From contig JAFGIT010000060.1 in NCBI GenBank assembly GCA_016929465.1, positions 1-13,908 on the forward strand: a stretch of DNA of 13,908 nt. Direction: 5' to 3'. This document shows, one piece after another, positions 1-7,591 of the stretch. The notes beneath the pieces are model-generated. The model was not told where the DNA came from, did not search any database, and saw nothing but the letters and a program-made list of their open reading frames with translations. Every line of letters begins with the position of its first letter. Position 1 is the first letter of the stretch. A program made the position numbers and the translations under genes. This DNA comes from JAFGIT01 sp016929465 [NCBI: Candidatus Coatesbacteria bacterium]. Its GTDB lineage: Bacteria > B130-G9.

Positions 1-3000
1 GGGCTTTCCAACATTATGGAAAGCGGCAAGCCGTCGCTTCCGGTCGAGGGCTTTCACATCGGGATTCCCGCTGACGTTTCTGCCGTCAAGGTTCGCATCA
101 AATCCGAAGAATTCACGCTGGAGCGAGACTGCGTCGTCCTTCCGTGGCACGAGCCCGGCGAGCCTGCAGGCCTAAATGAGCTCGATGAGCACTCTCCAGG
201 AGCGGGAGGAGTTTTTCCAGAGAGTCCTGTCTCGGCGTCGCATCTCGGCTTCATCCGCAGTCAGAAGGTCGCGCTAATCAGGATCATGCCAATCCAATTT
301 TCATCCGATGAGGACACATTGCGCATCATCAATTTCGCATCGGTGGAGCTCGAGCTCATTCGGGATCCCGATTCTATTCCGCCGAATTCCGAGATCGCCC
401 CTCATGACGAGGGCAAATTCGAACCGATAATCTCTGGCCTTCTGACCAACTACGAGCAGGCGAAGGAGTTCCGCCTACAGTCTGTCAGGCGGAGAGACGG
501 GAGCGGCGAGGACTTCTGGTACAATCCCGAGACCACGTATCTCAAGATCATCACATCCGAAGATGGGCTCTATAAGGTGGATTACGATTTCCTTAGCCAG
601 CATGGAGTCGATCCCTCAGCGATAAATACGACGAACCTGAAGCTCCTATACAAGGGCGAGATGGTGCCGATTCTATTATTCGACGGCCAGGACAGCTCGT
701 TCGACGCGGGTGATTACTTCCTATTCCTCGGCGGTCGTAAGCGCAGTGAGCAGATAGGATGGCGTCTCGACGAGTACACGGACGATTCGGTTTGGTGGCT
801 CTGCTGGGACGAGGGAGAGGGGCTTCGATATCAGGCTGCATCGCAGGAGCCTGGAGATTCGCCGATGGTGCTCGACTCCAATTCGTACTTCTGGGCTCAG
901 GAGCACTTCGAGGAGGACATCCTGTATGACGGCTGGAATGACGACAGAGACCAGGACAGTTGGTTCTGGGAGACAGTATGGTATGCCCCCGATTCGGCCT
1001 CTGTGAGCTTCACGCTCTACTCGTTCGATGAGGCCGCGACGAGTGCGGCGACGGTCTCAGTCCGCATGAAGGGGATCTCCAGCGTGATCAAGGTCAATCC
1101 TGACCACCATTCAGTGTTCTACCTGAACGATAATGAGGCGCCGCTGGCAGATTACTACTGGGACGCAGACGAGTTCGAGACGATGCCGGTCCCAGCTCCT
1201 GCCGGAGTTCTCCACGAAGGCCGAAACGAGCTCACGGTAGAGAGCCCCGGCGATACCGGCGCTCTCGCGGACTCGGTCTATATAGACTGGATCGACGTCG
1301 AATATCTCCGCCTGTATAAGGCCATTAGTGGCGAGACCTGGTTCCTGCCGCCCGCAGGATTCGACGGTGGTCCAGTGGAGTATCGGCTCGAGAGGTTCGG
1401 CCAGAATGAGATAGTGATCTTAGATGTCACGACGGGCAGGTTCTTCCCTGACTATAGAAACTCAAATGAGAATGGGAGTTGGATACTGCGATTCGTCGAT
1501 GGGGAGCCGCAGAGCGATTCGATCTACTGGGCCGCGAGGGCTTCGGCCTTCCTGACGCCGCCTGACGCCGTGGTCGATGACCCATCGACGCTCCACGACA
1601 CCTCGAATAAGGCTGACCTGGTGATTGTCACCGTCCCGGAATTCCTCGAGCCTCTCCGGCAATTCGTCAAATATCGGGAGACGCAGGGAGTGGACGTCGA
1701 GGTGGTTGACGTGCAGGACATCTTCGACGAGTTCGGCTACGGGATGTTCAATCCACTAGCCATGCGGTCTTTCTTCTGGTTCGTGTACAACTACTGGACG
1801 CCGCCGGTGGCGACGCACGTTCTGCTCGTCGGGGATGCTTCTTGGGACTACAGGTTCCTGGACCCGGAAAGCGTGGTCCCGAATTACGTGCCATCTTACC
1901 TCGACCCCGTTCGCGACGACAAATTCGTGAGTGTCACCGGGGCGGAGTCGGATTGGTATCCCGATTTCGCGATAGGTCGGTTACCCGTTCAAAATGAGCA
2001 GGAATTGACGCACATGATCGTGAATATCATCAACTATGAGACGAATCCGCCTTTAGGCGATTGGACGAGGCGGGCGCTTCTCATTACAGGTGGTAAGAAC
2101 GAGTTGGAGCAAGAGACTTTGATGGGTCATGCTCAGAGCATCGAGGAGGCAATGCCGGATGATTTCGAGTTCCACGAGGTCTTCAAGGTGACCGAGGGCT
2201 GGGACGACCAGCCGGTATATGCAGAGAAGATACTCGAGGAACTGAATGCTGGAGCCCTCATGACGGTCTTTCTCGGACACGGTGCAAGGCATCAGTGGGA
2301 CTACATGTTCGCGGACTCGGACCTTTCTGGACTCTCTTGCGCGGGTAAGCAATCGCTGGTGATGGCAATGACGTGCCACACGGGGCGCTTTGCGAATCCC
2401 AAGACTTCGTGCATCGGAGAGAAGTTCATAATGGAGGGGGATGCCCTCCAGCGCTCCGTGGCATATTGGGGATCGACCGGCCTGACATCCGTGTGGAATC
2501 CGTATTATCTGACGATGTATCTGCTCGAGGCCATCTTCGATAAAGGCATCACCGACATGGGCCTGGCCATCATGGCGGCCAAACTGAAGTTCTACGAGGA
2601 ATCTGAGGATGTAACGCTCGCATCCTGCCAGGCTTGGCTCTCGGACCCCTTGCTTAGGATAAACACTTCGCCGATGCCATCGCCGAGGAGAGCGACCACT
2701 GTGGTCGCTGGCGATTCAATCACAATCAGCTGGGAGTATCCAGATGGGATCGAGAGTTTATCCGGATTTGAGGTTGTCGTTTTCGACGAGCGCTCTACGA
2801 GCGCGGGTTCGCTGAATCCTGAGAATGGCTACGCTTTCCAGGCTCCCTCGGGGGAGAGAGAATTGACGCTCGACGGTGCTGGCGTATCCGGCGAGTATTG
2901 CGCGGTCGTGCGTGCGATGGGAGATGAGGGAGTGGCAAGCCGCTTTTCGGAGATGGCGTGCTTTGAGTTCAATATCTCAGGCTCGCGAGAGCCTTTCATA

Positions 3001-3684
3001 TACGCGGCTGGTTTTGCAGACACATCGGTCGCATCGGAGCACGGTGGAAGACTTAACCTGTATGCCCTGGTTAGAGATCCAGACGGGCAGGATGATATTG
3101 AATCGGTCGAGATATATTATGCTGGCCTGGGAACCGGTCTTTTCCTGCATGAGACGGAACCGGGCATCTTCTATATCGGGATCGATGTCGAGCCGGGGCT
3201 CGAGCGCGGGAATTACTTGCTCGAAATACACGCTACCGACAGGATGGGCAATAGCAGCGCGTTCTGGCCTTATTTCGCAGTTCGCGGTTGGGGACTCGGC
3301 TGGCCCGGTGACGCTGAGGCAGATGTGACGCACTGGGGACAAGACGCATCCGCGAGGTCGGGACCCGTGATCGTGGCCGCTGGATATTTAACTGAAGGGG
3401 TGTCCTCGTTCGAGGGAGGCAATACGGTCCTTCTTGCGCTTGCTATTCCGGGGTATTCTGGCGCTAATGTGGCCCGAGTAGATATCTACTATGATGGAAT
3501 GCTGGTCGAGGCAAGCCTCTATGACGATGGCCTTCACGGCGATTTCGCCCCGGGTGATGGTATATTCGGCTTGCAGGCCCCTATGGCGCCGGGACTTTCT
3601 CCGGCGAATCGGCTATTTGGCTTGAAGGCAGTGGACATAAACGGCCAGGCAGGAGCGGCTTGGCCATTTTTGAGCGTATGGTGA
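1..3684 (+). CDS. C25 (gingipain-like) cysteine peptidase, 5' end outside window
   Basis: Predicted large exported cysteine protease. The frame is open to base 1, and the ATG at 16 lies just before a GKPSLPV motif typical of the propeptide of C25-like proteins, so the true start and signal peptide lie upstream; residues below count from that ATG (1222 aa). The C25 domain spans about 532-885: LLVGDASWDYR (603-613), the IGRLPV segment (653-658), GHG with candidate catalytic His755, and MTCHTG with candidate nucleophile Cys787, followed by a conserved YWGSTGLT. Both dyad residues are present, so it is probably active. A fibronectin-III-like segment follows (about 886-987), then two homologous beta-rich repeats (993-1090 and 1117-1222). 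The protein ends on WPFLSVW, not on a type IX secretion domain I recognise. The lipoprotein gene starts 2 nt after the stop. Substrate and secretion route are unknown. Confidence 0.88.
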   Translation, partial: GLSNIMESGKPSLPVEGFHIGIPADVSAVKVRIKSEEFTLERDCVVLPWHEPGEPAGLNELDEHSPGAGGVFPESPVSASHLGFIRSQKVALIRIMPIQFSSDEDTLRIINFASVELELIRDPDSIPPNSEIAPHDEGKFEPIISGLLTNYEQAKEFRLQSVRRRDGSGEDFWYNPETTYLKIITSEDGLYKVDYDFLSQHGVDPSAINTTNLKLLYKGEMVPILLFDGQDSSFDAGDYFLFLGGRKRSEQIGWRLDEYTDDSVWWLCWDEGEGLRYQAASQEPGDSPMVLDSNSYFWAQEHFEEDILYDGWNDDRDQDSWFWETVWYAPDSASVSFTLYSFDEAATSAATVSVRMKGISSVIKVNPDHHSVFYLNDNEAPLADYYWDADEFETMPVPAPAGVLHEGRNELTVESPGDTGALADSVYIDWIDVEYLRLYKAISGETWFLPPAGFDGGPVEYRLERFGQNEIVILDVTTGRFFPDYRNSNENGSWILRFVDGEPQSDSIYWAARASAFLTPPDAVVDDPSTLHDTSNKADLVIVTVPEFLEPLRQFVKYRETQGVDVEVVDVQDIFDEFGYGMFNPLAMRSFFWFVYNYWTPPVATHVLLVGDASWDYRFLDPESVVPNYVPSYLDPVRDDKFVSVTGAESDWYPDFAIGRLPVQNEQELTHMIVNIINYETNPPLGDWTRRALLITGGKNELEQETLMGHAQSIEEAMPDDFEFHEVFKVTEGWDDQPVYAEKILEELNAGALMTVFLGHGARHQWDYMFADSDLSGLSCAGKQSLVMAMTCHTGRFANPKTSCIGEKFIMEGDALQRSVAYWGSTGLTSVWNPYYLTMYLLEAIFDKGITDMGLAIMAAKLKFYEESEDVTLASCQAWLSDPLLRINTSPMPSPRRATTVVAGDSITISWEYPDGIESLSGFEVVVFDERSTSAGSLNPENGYAFQAPSGERELTLDGAGVSGEYCAVVRAMGDEGVASRFSEMACFEFNISGSREPFIYAAGFADTSVASEHGGRLNLYALVRDPDGQDDIESVEIYYAGLGTGLFLHETEPGIFYIGIDVEPGLERGNYLLEIHATDRMGNSSAFWPYFAVRGWGLGWPGDAEADVTHWGQDASARSGPVIVAAGYLTEGVSSFEGGNTVLLALAIPGYSGANVARVDIYYDGMLVEASLYDDGLHGDFAPGDGIFGLQAPMAPGLSPANRLFGLKAVDINGQAGAAWPFLSVW
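2992..3681 (+). repeat. Two homologous C-terminal domains of the C25 peptidase
   Basis: Residues 993-1090 and 1117-1222 of the peptidase align over their whole length. Both open with P-x-I-x-A-A-G-[FY], then V-x-S-x2-GG and an L-x-A-L strand, have an IYY core strand, and close on a WP-[YF]-x-x-V tail (FWPYFAV and AWPFLSV). The second copy adds a YDDGLHGDFAPGDGIFG loop, a Gly/Asp-rich motif common in bacterial Ig-like domains of secreted proteins. The similarity is at protein level; I see no long DNA identity, so the duplication is old. The likely role is binding, spacing or surface retention of the protease. Confidence 0.7.
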
Positions 3685-3686
3685 AA

Positions 3687-4295
3687 ATGAAAAGAAGATA
3701 CATATATTTGGTCATCCTATTGCCTCTGCTGGCTCTGCTTGTGGGTTGCACAAGGAAGGATAAATGGTTCGATTCTGATCAGGATGCGAATCCGAAGGTT
3801 AAACACGCCAACTATGTTGACAAGGTCAACGCCTTCAAGCTCTTCATACCGCCCGGCGTATGGAGAGTCGTTCCGGCCAAGAGGGCTCTGCTGGCCCTCG
3901 TGAATAGAAAGTGTGTCGGCAAAGTCCTCGTCGAATCTGCATGGCTCTTCTCGGACGAATATGGACAAGAGGCCGAGAGGATTGCGGCCGATAGCTTCAC
4001 CGGCGATTTCGAATGGCTCGATAAGAAGAAATTCTTCGTCGGCGAATTCCCCGCGGTGATCGTGGCCGCTCGTGGGAGGATTCTCTACTCCGCCTCCGAA
4101 GAATTCTATGTCGAAAGAACCGTGGTCGCTGGAGTGATCAAGTACGGCTCGAGGCAGTGCCAATTCAAATACGCGGCACCGAACGACTGCTACGCCGAGA
4201 CGAAGGACGATATCGTGAATCTCATGCTCGGATTCCAGCAGTTGGATCGGGGCTCCTCAAACAATAAGAAGAAGCCTTCCGAGACGAGCGAATAA
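3687..4295 (+). CDS. Small predicted lipoprotein of unknown function
   Basis: A 202-residue protein with a classical lipoprotein signal: basic MKRR, a hydrophobic stretch at 5-20 and a lipobox LVGC with the lipidated Cys at 21. It should sit in a membrane facing the periplasm. The mature part has an FKLFIPPGVWR segment (50-60), resembling the 'F.i..P.gW' opening of PsbP/Mog1-type folds; this is only a weak fold guess. Three further Cys (76, 158, 168) could form a disulfide, and the tail is Lys/Ser/Asn-rich. I chose the ATG at 3687 because it gives a normal signal peptide. GTG at 3681 (GTGA overlap with the peptidase stop), ATG at 3678 and TTG at 3660 are in frame. No strong Shine-Dalgarno is visible, so translation is probably coupled to the peptidase, perhaps making it an accessory factor. 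Confidence 0.75.
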   Translation: MKRRYIYLVILLPLLALLVGCTRKDKWFDSDQDANPKVKHANYVDKVNAFKLFIPPGVWRVVPAKRALLALVNRKCVGKVLVESAWLFSDEYGQEAERIAADSFTGDFEWLDKKKFFVGEFPAVIVAARGRILYSASEEFYVERTVVAGVIKYGSRQCQFKYAAPNDCYAETKDDIVNLMLGFQQLDRGSSNNKKKPSETSE

Positions 4296-4327
4296 CGCTC
4301 TCGCCCGTCCCTGTGAAATGAGCAAAA

Positions 4328-4332
4328 GGGAG
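4328..4332 (+). promoter_or_regulatory. Ribosome binding site supporting a CTG start of dtd
   Basis: GGGAG lies 8 nt before CTG at 4341, which is ideal spacing. The first in-frame ordinary start, GTG at 4362, is 29 nt away. An in-frame stop (TGA at 4314-4316) bounds the frame, and no ATG, GTG or TTG occurs between it and 4362. Confidence 0.6.
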
Positions 4333-4340
4333 ATGATCAA

Positions 4341-4787
4341 CTGAAAGCTATCCTTCAGCGAGTGAGGAGCGCCTGTGTATCTGTTCAGGGCAAGTGCATA
4401 AGCGCCGTAGGGCCGGGGCTCCTCATTCTAATAGGTGTCACGCGTGAGGATGATGAGCAGGCCGTCCTTCAGCTAGCCAGCAAGGTCGTCGGCCTTCGGA
4501 TATTCGAGGACCAAGATGGTAAGATGAACCTTTCAGTAGGCGATGCAGGCGGCGAAGCCCTCGTCGTCTCACAGTTCACTCTCTATGCCGATTGCCGCAA
4601 GGGCAGGAGGCCGAGCTTCACGAATGCGGCCCCTCCCGAGATCGCGAGACATCTATATGAGAGATTTTGTGATTGTCTCAGAAGAGAGGGAATCTCGACC
4701 TCAATGGGGGCCTTCGGGGAGAAGATGATGGTTGCCCTCGAGAACGACGGCCCAGTAACGATCGTCCTGGACACAGCGCTTCTCTAA
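4341..4787 (+). CDS. dtd: D-aminoacyl-tRNA deacylase (DTD), apparent CTG start
   Basis: Cytoplasmic proofreading enzyme that hydrolyses D-amino acids (classically D-Tyr) and mischarged Gly from tRNAs. Read from CTG 4341 it has 148 residues, close to the roughly 145 usual for the family. Both signature motifs are intact: SQFTLYAD (from residue 77) and NDGPVT (ending at 140), which build the active site at the dimer interface. The N-terminus then reads (M)KAILQRV, matching the family's MRAVLQRV start; beginning at GTG 4362 would delete the first seven residues of this conserved strand. CTG follows a well-placed GGGAG, so I prefer it, although an ATG-to-CTG sequence error is possible. It lies 45 nt after the lipoprotein gene and is probably cotranscribed, but it is a housekeeping gene with no obvious link to it. 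Confidence 0.93.
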   Translation: MKAILQRVRSACVSVQGKCISAVGPGLLILIGVTREDDEQAVLQLASKVVGLRIFEDQDGKMNLSVGDAGGEALVVSQFTLYADCRKGRRPSFTNAAPPEIARHLYERFCDCLRREGISTSMGAFGEKMMVALENDGPVTIVLDTALL

Positions 4788-4870
4788 GGCGAATTCAGGG
4801 AGTCCCCAAGGCTCTTTCCGATCCTCTGCCCAAGAATCCCTCACATTCAACCCCTATCGAGAGGACAGAG

Positions 4871-4890
4871 GAGCCGAGTCGGCTTTTCTT
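4871..4890 (+). terminator. Likely rho-independent terminator of the dtd transcript
   Basis: AGCCG-AGT-CGGCT forms a short GC-rich hairpin at 4872-4884, extendable at its base by a G-U pair, followed directly by TTTCTTGT. It lies about 85 nt after the dtd stop. The stem is only 5-6 bp, so strength is uncertain. Confidence 0.5.
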
Positions 4891-4907
4891 GTAGCCCTAT
4901 AATTGAA

Positions 4908-4941
4908 AAATGGCGCGAAAGGATCACCTATCGCGCCATTT
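4908..4941 (-). terminator. Rho-independent terminator of the pilus operon
   Basis: A perfect 11-bp inverted repeat: AAATGGCGCGA (4908-4918) and TCGCGCCATTT (4931-4941), with a 12-nt loop. Read on the minus strand, the right half continues as CCATTTTTCAATT, a proper U-tract, and the hairpin begins 34 nt past the secretin stop. On the plus strand the tail (TTTGCTG) is poor, so the polarity favours the minus-strand operon, though it may also block read-through from dtd. Confidence 0.8.
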
Positions 4942-4975
4942 GCTGAAAGTCGCAGATTAAATTTCTGACTATCGG

Positions 4976-6478
4976 CTATTTGGGTATCGCCGGCAGACCT
5001 ACGGGCCGCGTAGCCCTTGATAGGCAGGTGGCCCTATCCGCCTCCGCGAAGTCCGTAATCGTCGCATCGGTAAGAATGTGCGGCGTAAGGAACATGACCA
5101 ATTCCTTCTTCGTGGTCTTGCGAGCGGTCATGCGGAAGAGTCTGCCGATGTAGGGGATGTCGCCAATTAGCGGGACCTTATATACTATTTCCTGAGCGTC
5201 ATCGAACATGAAGCCGCCGATGACAATAGTGTGGCCGTCTCTCGCTCTGGCATAGATATCGCCTTCACGGCGATTCGTCTGGGGCTGTCCACCCACCGTG
5301 CCGATAACGGTCTCAATATCCGGCTTGATCGCCATTGTGATATAGCCGTCAGGTGATATCTCCGGAAGTATCTCGATGCTCGTGCCTACCTCGCGCCAGG
5401 CAACAGTCGGACGATATTCGGTATAGGCAACGCCGAGCGGATTCACGTCGGTGACCTTCACGTATTCCGTGTATGGGATGTTCTCATAGACCTGGAATTT
5501 CGAGGTCTGTCTGTCCATGGCGGTGACCTTCGGGGAGGCCACCATTTGGACATCTCCCTGCTGCGCGAGCGCAGTCAGAAGCATGCTGACATGATCATTT
5601 CCGAGGCCGGCCATAATGACACTACCTTCCATATAGCCCGTCAGGAACGTCATGGCTTGGCCTTGCAGGTCCGACCATCCAGTCAGGTCCACGTTCTGGA
5701 ATGTCCAGTCGATCCCCATTTCATGATCGCTGTCGAGTTTGACTTCGAACAGCTCGATTTCGATCTCGACCTGAGGCGGCTTAACGTCGATCGCTCGGAT
5801 ATAGTCCTCTACATAATTGGAGACCGTCGGATCGCAGTTGATTAGCGTCAGCGTCCTTGAAAGGTCGTCAGTCAGGACCATCCCGCTATTACCAACAATC
5901 GACTCCACCTGCGCCCTTACATCGGGAAGTGATGCCTGATTTATTCGGAAGAGCTTAATTGGCTCTCCACGGCTTATAATGAGGAACTTGTTGTCAATGC
6001 GCCACGAATATCCGTAATTGCGGAGAACTACGTCGAATATCTCCTCGAGTGTAACGCTCGAGACATCCAGGGTGATTATACCCTCAAGCCGCCGGGGGAT
6101 AATGACATTGAGTCCTTTGCCTTTGACAAGCGTCTGGACAACATCGTGCAGCTGCGCATCCTGTACCTTGATGTCAAATCGCTGCTGGAGAATGGACGGT
6201 ACTGGAGACTCAGGAGCGTCAGCCAGTGCAAGGGCCTCCGAGACCTCAGCTAAATCAAGGCTATCCAGAATGGTCAGGTCCTCAAGGGCGGTCTCTTCCT
6301 CGGGCTCAGCCGGCGTCTCCTCAACCACTGAGGCGGATTCCAGCTCAGCCTCCGTCTCGCCCGCAGTCGGCCCCGCTTCTGGTGATCGCACCGTAGCGCA
6401 ACCGGATAGCAGCACAAGCATCATCACAAGAGAAAGTGTGGCGATTGAAGTCGCCCCTTTTATCCATCCGTTCCTCAC
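4976..6478 (-). CDS. pilQ: Lipoprotein secretin of T4P/T2SS type (PilQ/MshL-like)
   Basis: Forms the multimeric outer-membrane pore through which the pilus or substrate passes. The 500 residues show: signal peptide with lipobox LSGC (Cys27); a Glu/Ala/Pro-rich acidic linker (about 30-95); an STN-like domain (100-168); an N1-type ring domain (about 172-232); and the secretin beta-barrel domain (about 305-470), including VASPKVTAMD and the family signature VPLIGDIPYIGRLFR (435-449), ending in LVMFLTPHIL. No AMIN domains are present, so it is shorter than typical PilQ and nearer to MshL/BfpB-type lipoprotein secretins. The start is GTG with GGGAGG five bases upstream; an ATG two bases earlier reads straight into TGA. 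It is the last gene of the cluster, before the terminator at 4908-4941. PilQ, MshL or GspD-like naming remains open. Confidence 0.92.
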   Translation of the reverse strand: MRNGWIKGATSIATLSLVMMLVLLSGCATVRSPEAGPTAGETEAELESASVVEETPAEPEEETALEDLTILDSLDLAEVSEALALADAPESPVPSILQQRFDIKVQDAQLHDVVQTLVKGKGLNVIIPRRLEGIITLDVSSVTLEEIFDVVLRNYGYSWRIDNKFLIISRGEPIKLFRINQASLPDVRAQVESIVGNSGMVLTDDLSRTLTLINCDPTVSNYVEDYIRAIDVKPPQVEIEIELFEVKLDSDHEMGIDWTFQNVDLTGWSDLQGQAMTFLTGYMEGSVIMAGLGNDHVSMLLTALAQQGDVQMVASPKVTAMDRQTSKFQVYENIPYTEYVKVTDVNPLGVAYTEYRPTVAWREVGTSIEILPEISPDGYITMAIKPDIETVIGTVGGQPQTNRREGDIYARARDGHTIVIGGFMFDDAQEIVYKVPLIGDIPYIGRLFRMTARKTTKKELVMFLTPHILTDATITDFAEADRATCLSRATRPVGLPAIPK

Positions 6479-6483
6479 ATCTG

Positions 6484-6489
6484 CCTCCC
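6484..6489 (-). promoter_or_regulatory. Strong RBS for the GTG-started secretin gene
   Basis: On the minus strand GGGAGG is followed by a 5-nt spacer (CAGAT) and GTG at 6478. It fixes the start, because the neighbouring ATG (6480-6478) is out of frame and meets a stop at once. Confidence 0.65.
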
Positions 6490-6546
6490 TTAAGAAAAAA
6501 ATACTATTATCTCACGCACCCGAGCTCCCGGGCACCTCCACTTTGC

Positions 6547-6602
6547 ATATTACGCATGCCTTGAAAACGATCAAGATTATTTCAAACGCGCTTGATGAGC
6601 GC
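6547..6602 (-). promoter_or_regulatory. Weak candidate promoter and hairpin upstream of the secretin
   Basis: The 147-nt gap 6479-6625 is the longest within the pilus cluster and holds no gene. On the minus strand TTGATC (6574-6569) and TAATAT (6552-6547) are 16 nt apart, each matching 4 of 6 sigma-70 bases. Just upstream a small hairpin GCGCT-CATCA-AGCGC (6588-6602) sits 12 nt beyond the end of the PEGA gene, followed by GTTTG rather than a real U-tract. This might allow separate expression of the secretin, but both elements are weak. Confidence 0.22.
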
Positions 6603-6625
6603 AATATCCTATATTATATGCCCGA

Positions 6626-7519
6626 CTATGAATTACCGGCGCGTCCCTCCTCATCGTGCGCGCTCCAACTGCTATCGCCAATCGGAAAATCATAATCGAG
6701 ATTGATCAGAAGATTGCGAATTGTGACCACGTCCGGATGGATTTTGACTATCCGGATCCGCTCGAAGATTTGCTTATCTCCCACCGCACCCTCGGTGGTT
6801 CTTGCGAATTCTATCTCGTCACCTTCGGTTACGACCCATTTCTTGCCCGAAATGCCTTGAATAACCGCCCATGATTGGGAATCGGTGCTGTGCATAATCA
6901 TCGAGACCAGCACCGGCGGCTGTCCGCTAACATATAACAAGCCCTTATGCACTGCTTGAACACCCGCCTCGGGCTTCTTGCGCAGAGCAGCATTAACCGT
7001 GGTGATCTCCTCGAAGTCCTCGACTCCTTCCGGAATGACGAGGTCGGTTACGTAAGGATTGTATCCTTCCTTGCGCAGCTCCAGAACGTAGCGCCCGGCC
7101 GGAAAACTGACCGGCAACAGCCAATCTGTAGCCTTGGGCATTACAATGCCGTTTATGAGTATCTCCGCCCCGCTTGGACGTGACCTGATGAATAGCTTTC
7201 CGAGGCCCTCATTCTTGCGCTGAAACGGGGAGCGTGATGTATCCCTGCCGGCCGCGGCGAATTGCGCCATCCAACTATCTTCGGGTAGAGAGGGCGCTGC
7301 TGTCTGGGACGGAGGAACGGGCTTTGTCGCGCCGCCCCGCGAAGGGGCTTCCACATTCAGTTCTGGAGCAGAGGCAACCGCAGATTCGGCCCTGCTCTCG
7401 CTCGATGGAGCTGACTTTCCCCTCGACGCCCTTTCCATAATGAACGGCACAAGCTGCGTCGCGATAACCGCCACTGCTGCCAGTATGAGTATTATCATGA
7501 ACCACTTATTCTTAAGCAA
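6626..7519 (-). CDS. Membrane-anchored PEGA-domain protein in the PilP/GspC position
   Basis: Predicted periplasmic linker between the inner-membrane PilM-N-O platform and the secretin. The 297 residues show: a TM anchor (5-27); a Ser/Ala/Pro-rich spacer (about 30-105) ending in SRSPF, reminiscent of the RDPF motif of PilP; a PEGA domain (108-165; IRSRPSGAEILINGI, then FPAGRYVLELRKEGY); and a C-terminal beta domain (about 195-275) with the PilP/GspC homology-region pattern: WAVI, GDEIEF, FERIRIVKI, VVTIRN. Its place between pilO and the secretin is exactly that of pilP. Unlike standard PilP, which is a lipoprotein without PEGA, it has an uncleaved-looking TM helix as GspC does. The start is TTG, with GGGAGGT 7 nt upstream. 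PEGA identification is firm; the PilP/GspC assignment rests on position and a weak pattern. Confidence 0.8.
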   Translation of the reverse strand: MLKNKWFMIILILAAVAVIATQLVPFIMERASRGKSAPSSESRAESAVASAPELNVEAPSRGGATKPVPPSQTAAPSLPEDSWMAQFAAAGRDTSRSPFQRKNEGLGKLFIRSRPSGAEILINGIVMPKATDWLLPVSFPAGRYVLELRKEGYNPYVTDLVIPEGVEDFEEITTVNAALRKKPEAGVQAVHKGLLYVSGQPPVLVSMIMHSTDSQSWAVIQGISGKKWVVTEGDEIEFARTTEGAVGDKQIFERIRIVKIHPDVVTIRNLLINLDYDFPIGDSSWSAHDEEGRAGNS

Positions 7520-7526
7520 TATCCTT

Positions 7527-7533
7527 ACCTCCC
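7527..7533 (-). promoter_or_regulatory. Strong RBS for the TTG-started PEGA gene
   Basis: The minus strand reads GGGAGGT, a 7-nt spacer (AAGGATA), then TTG at 7519. The near-consensus site supports TTG over the next in-frame Met (residue 8), which lies inside the TM helix. Confidence 0.65.
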
Positions 7534-7591
7534 AGACTAAGGAATTCCACCTCTACCGAGATTAGGAGCACATATATATTGAGCTTATACA

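Noticed and set aside
1551-1570. Exact tandem copy of cctgacgccg
   Set aside because: A single 10-bp doubling inside the peptidase coding frame (not a multiple of three, two copies only); coding sequence chance or old slippage, with no array.
2977-3342. 121-codon minus-strand and 150-codon plus-strand frames within the peptidase repeats
   Set aside because: Both overlap the conserved beta-repeat region of the peptidase and have no sensible start or domain.
6613-6618. Perfect TATAAT on the minus strand just after the PEGA gene
   Set aside because: No -35-like hexamer at 16-18 nt upstream; AT-rich chance in a short gap.
6018-6695. 225-codon plus-strand frame opposite the secretin and PEGA genes
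   Set aside because: Ser/Arg-rich composition typical of the antisense of a GC-biased gene; the opposite strand carries clear secretin domains with ribosome sites.
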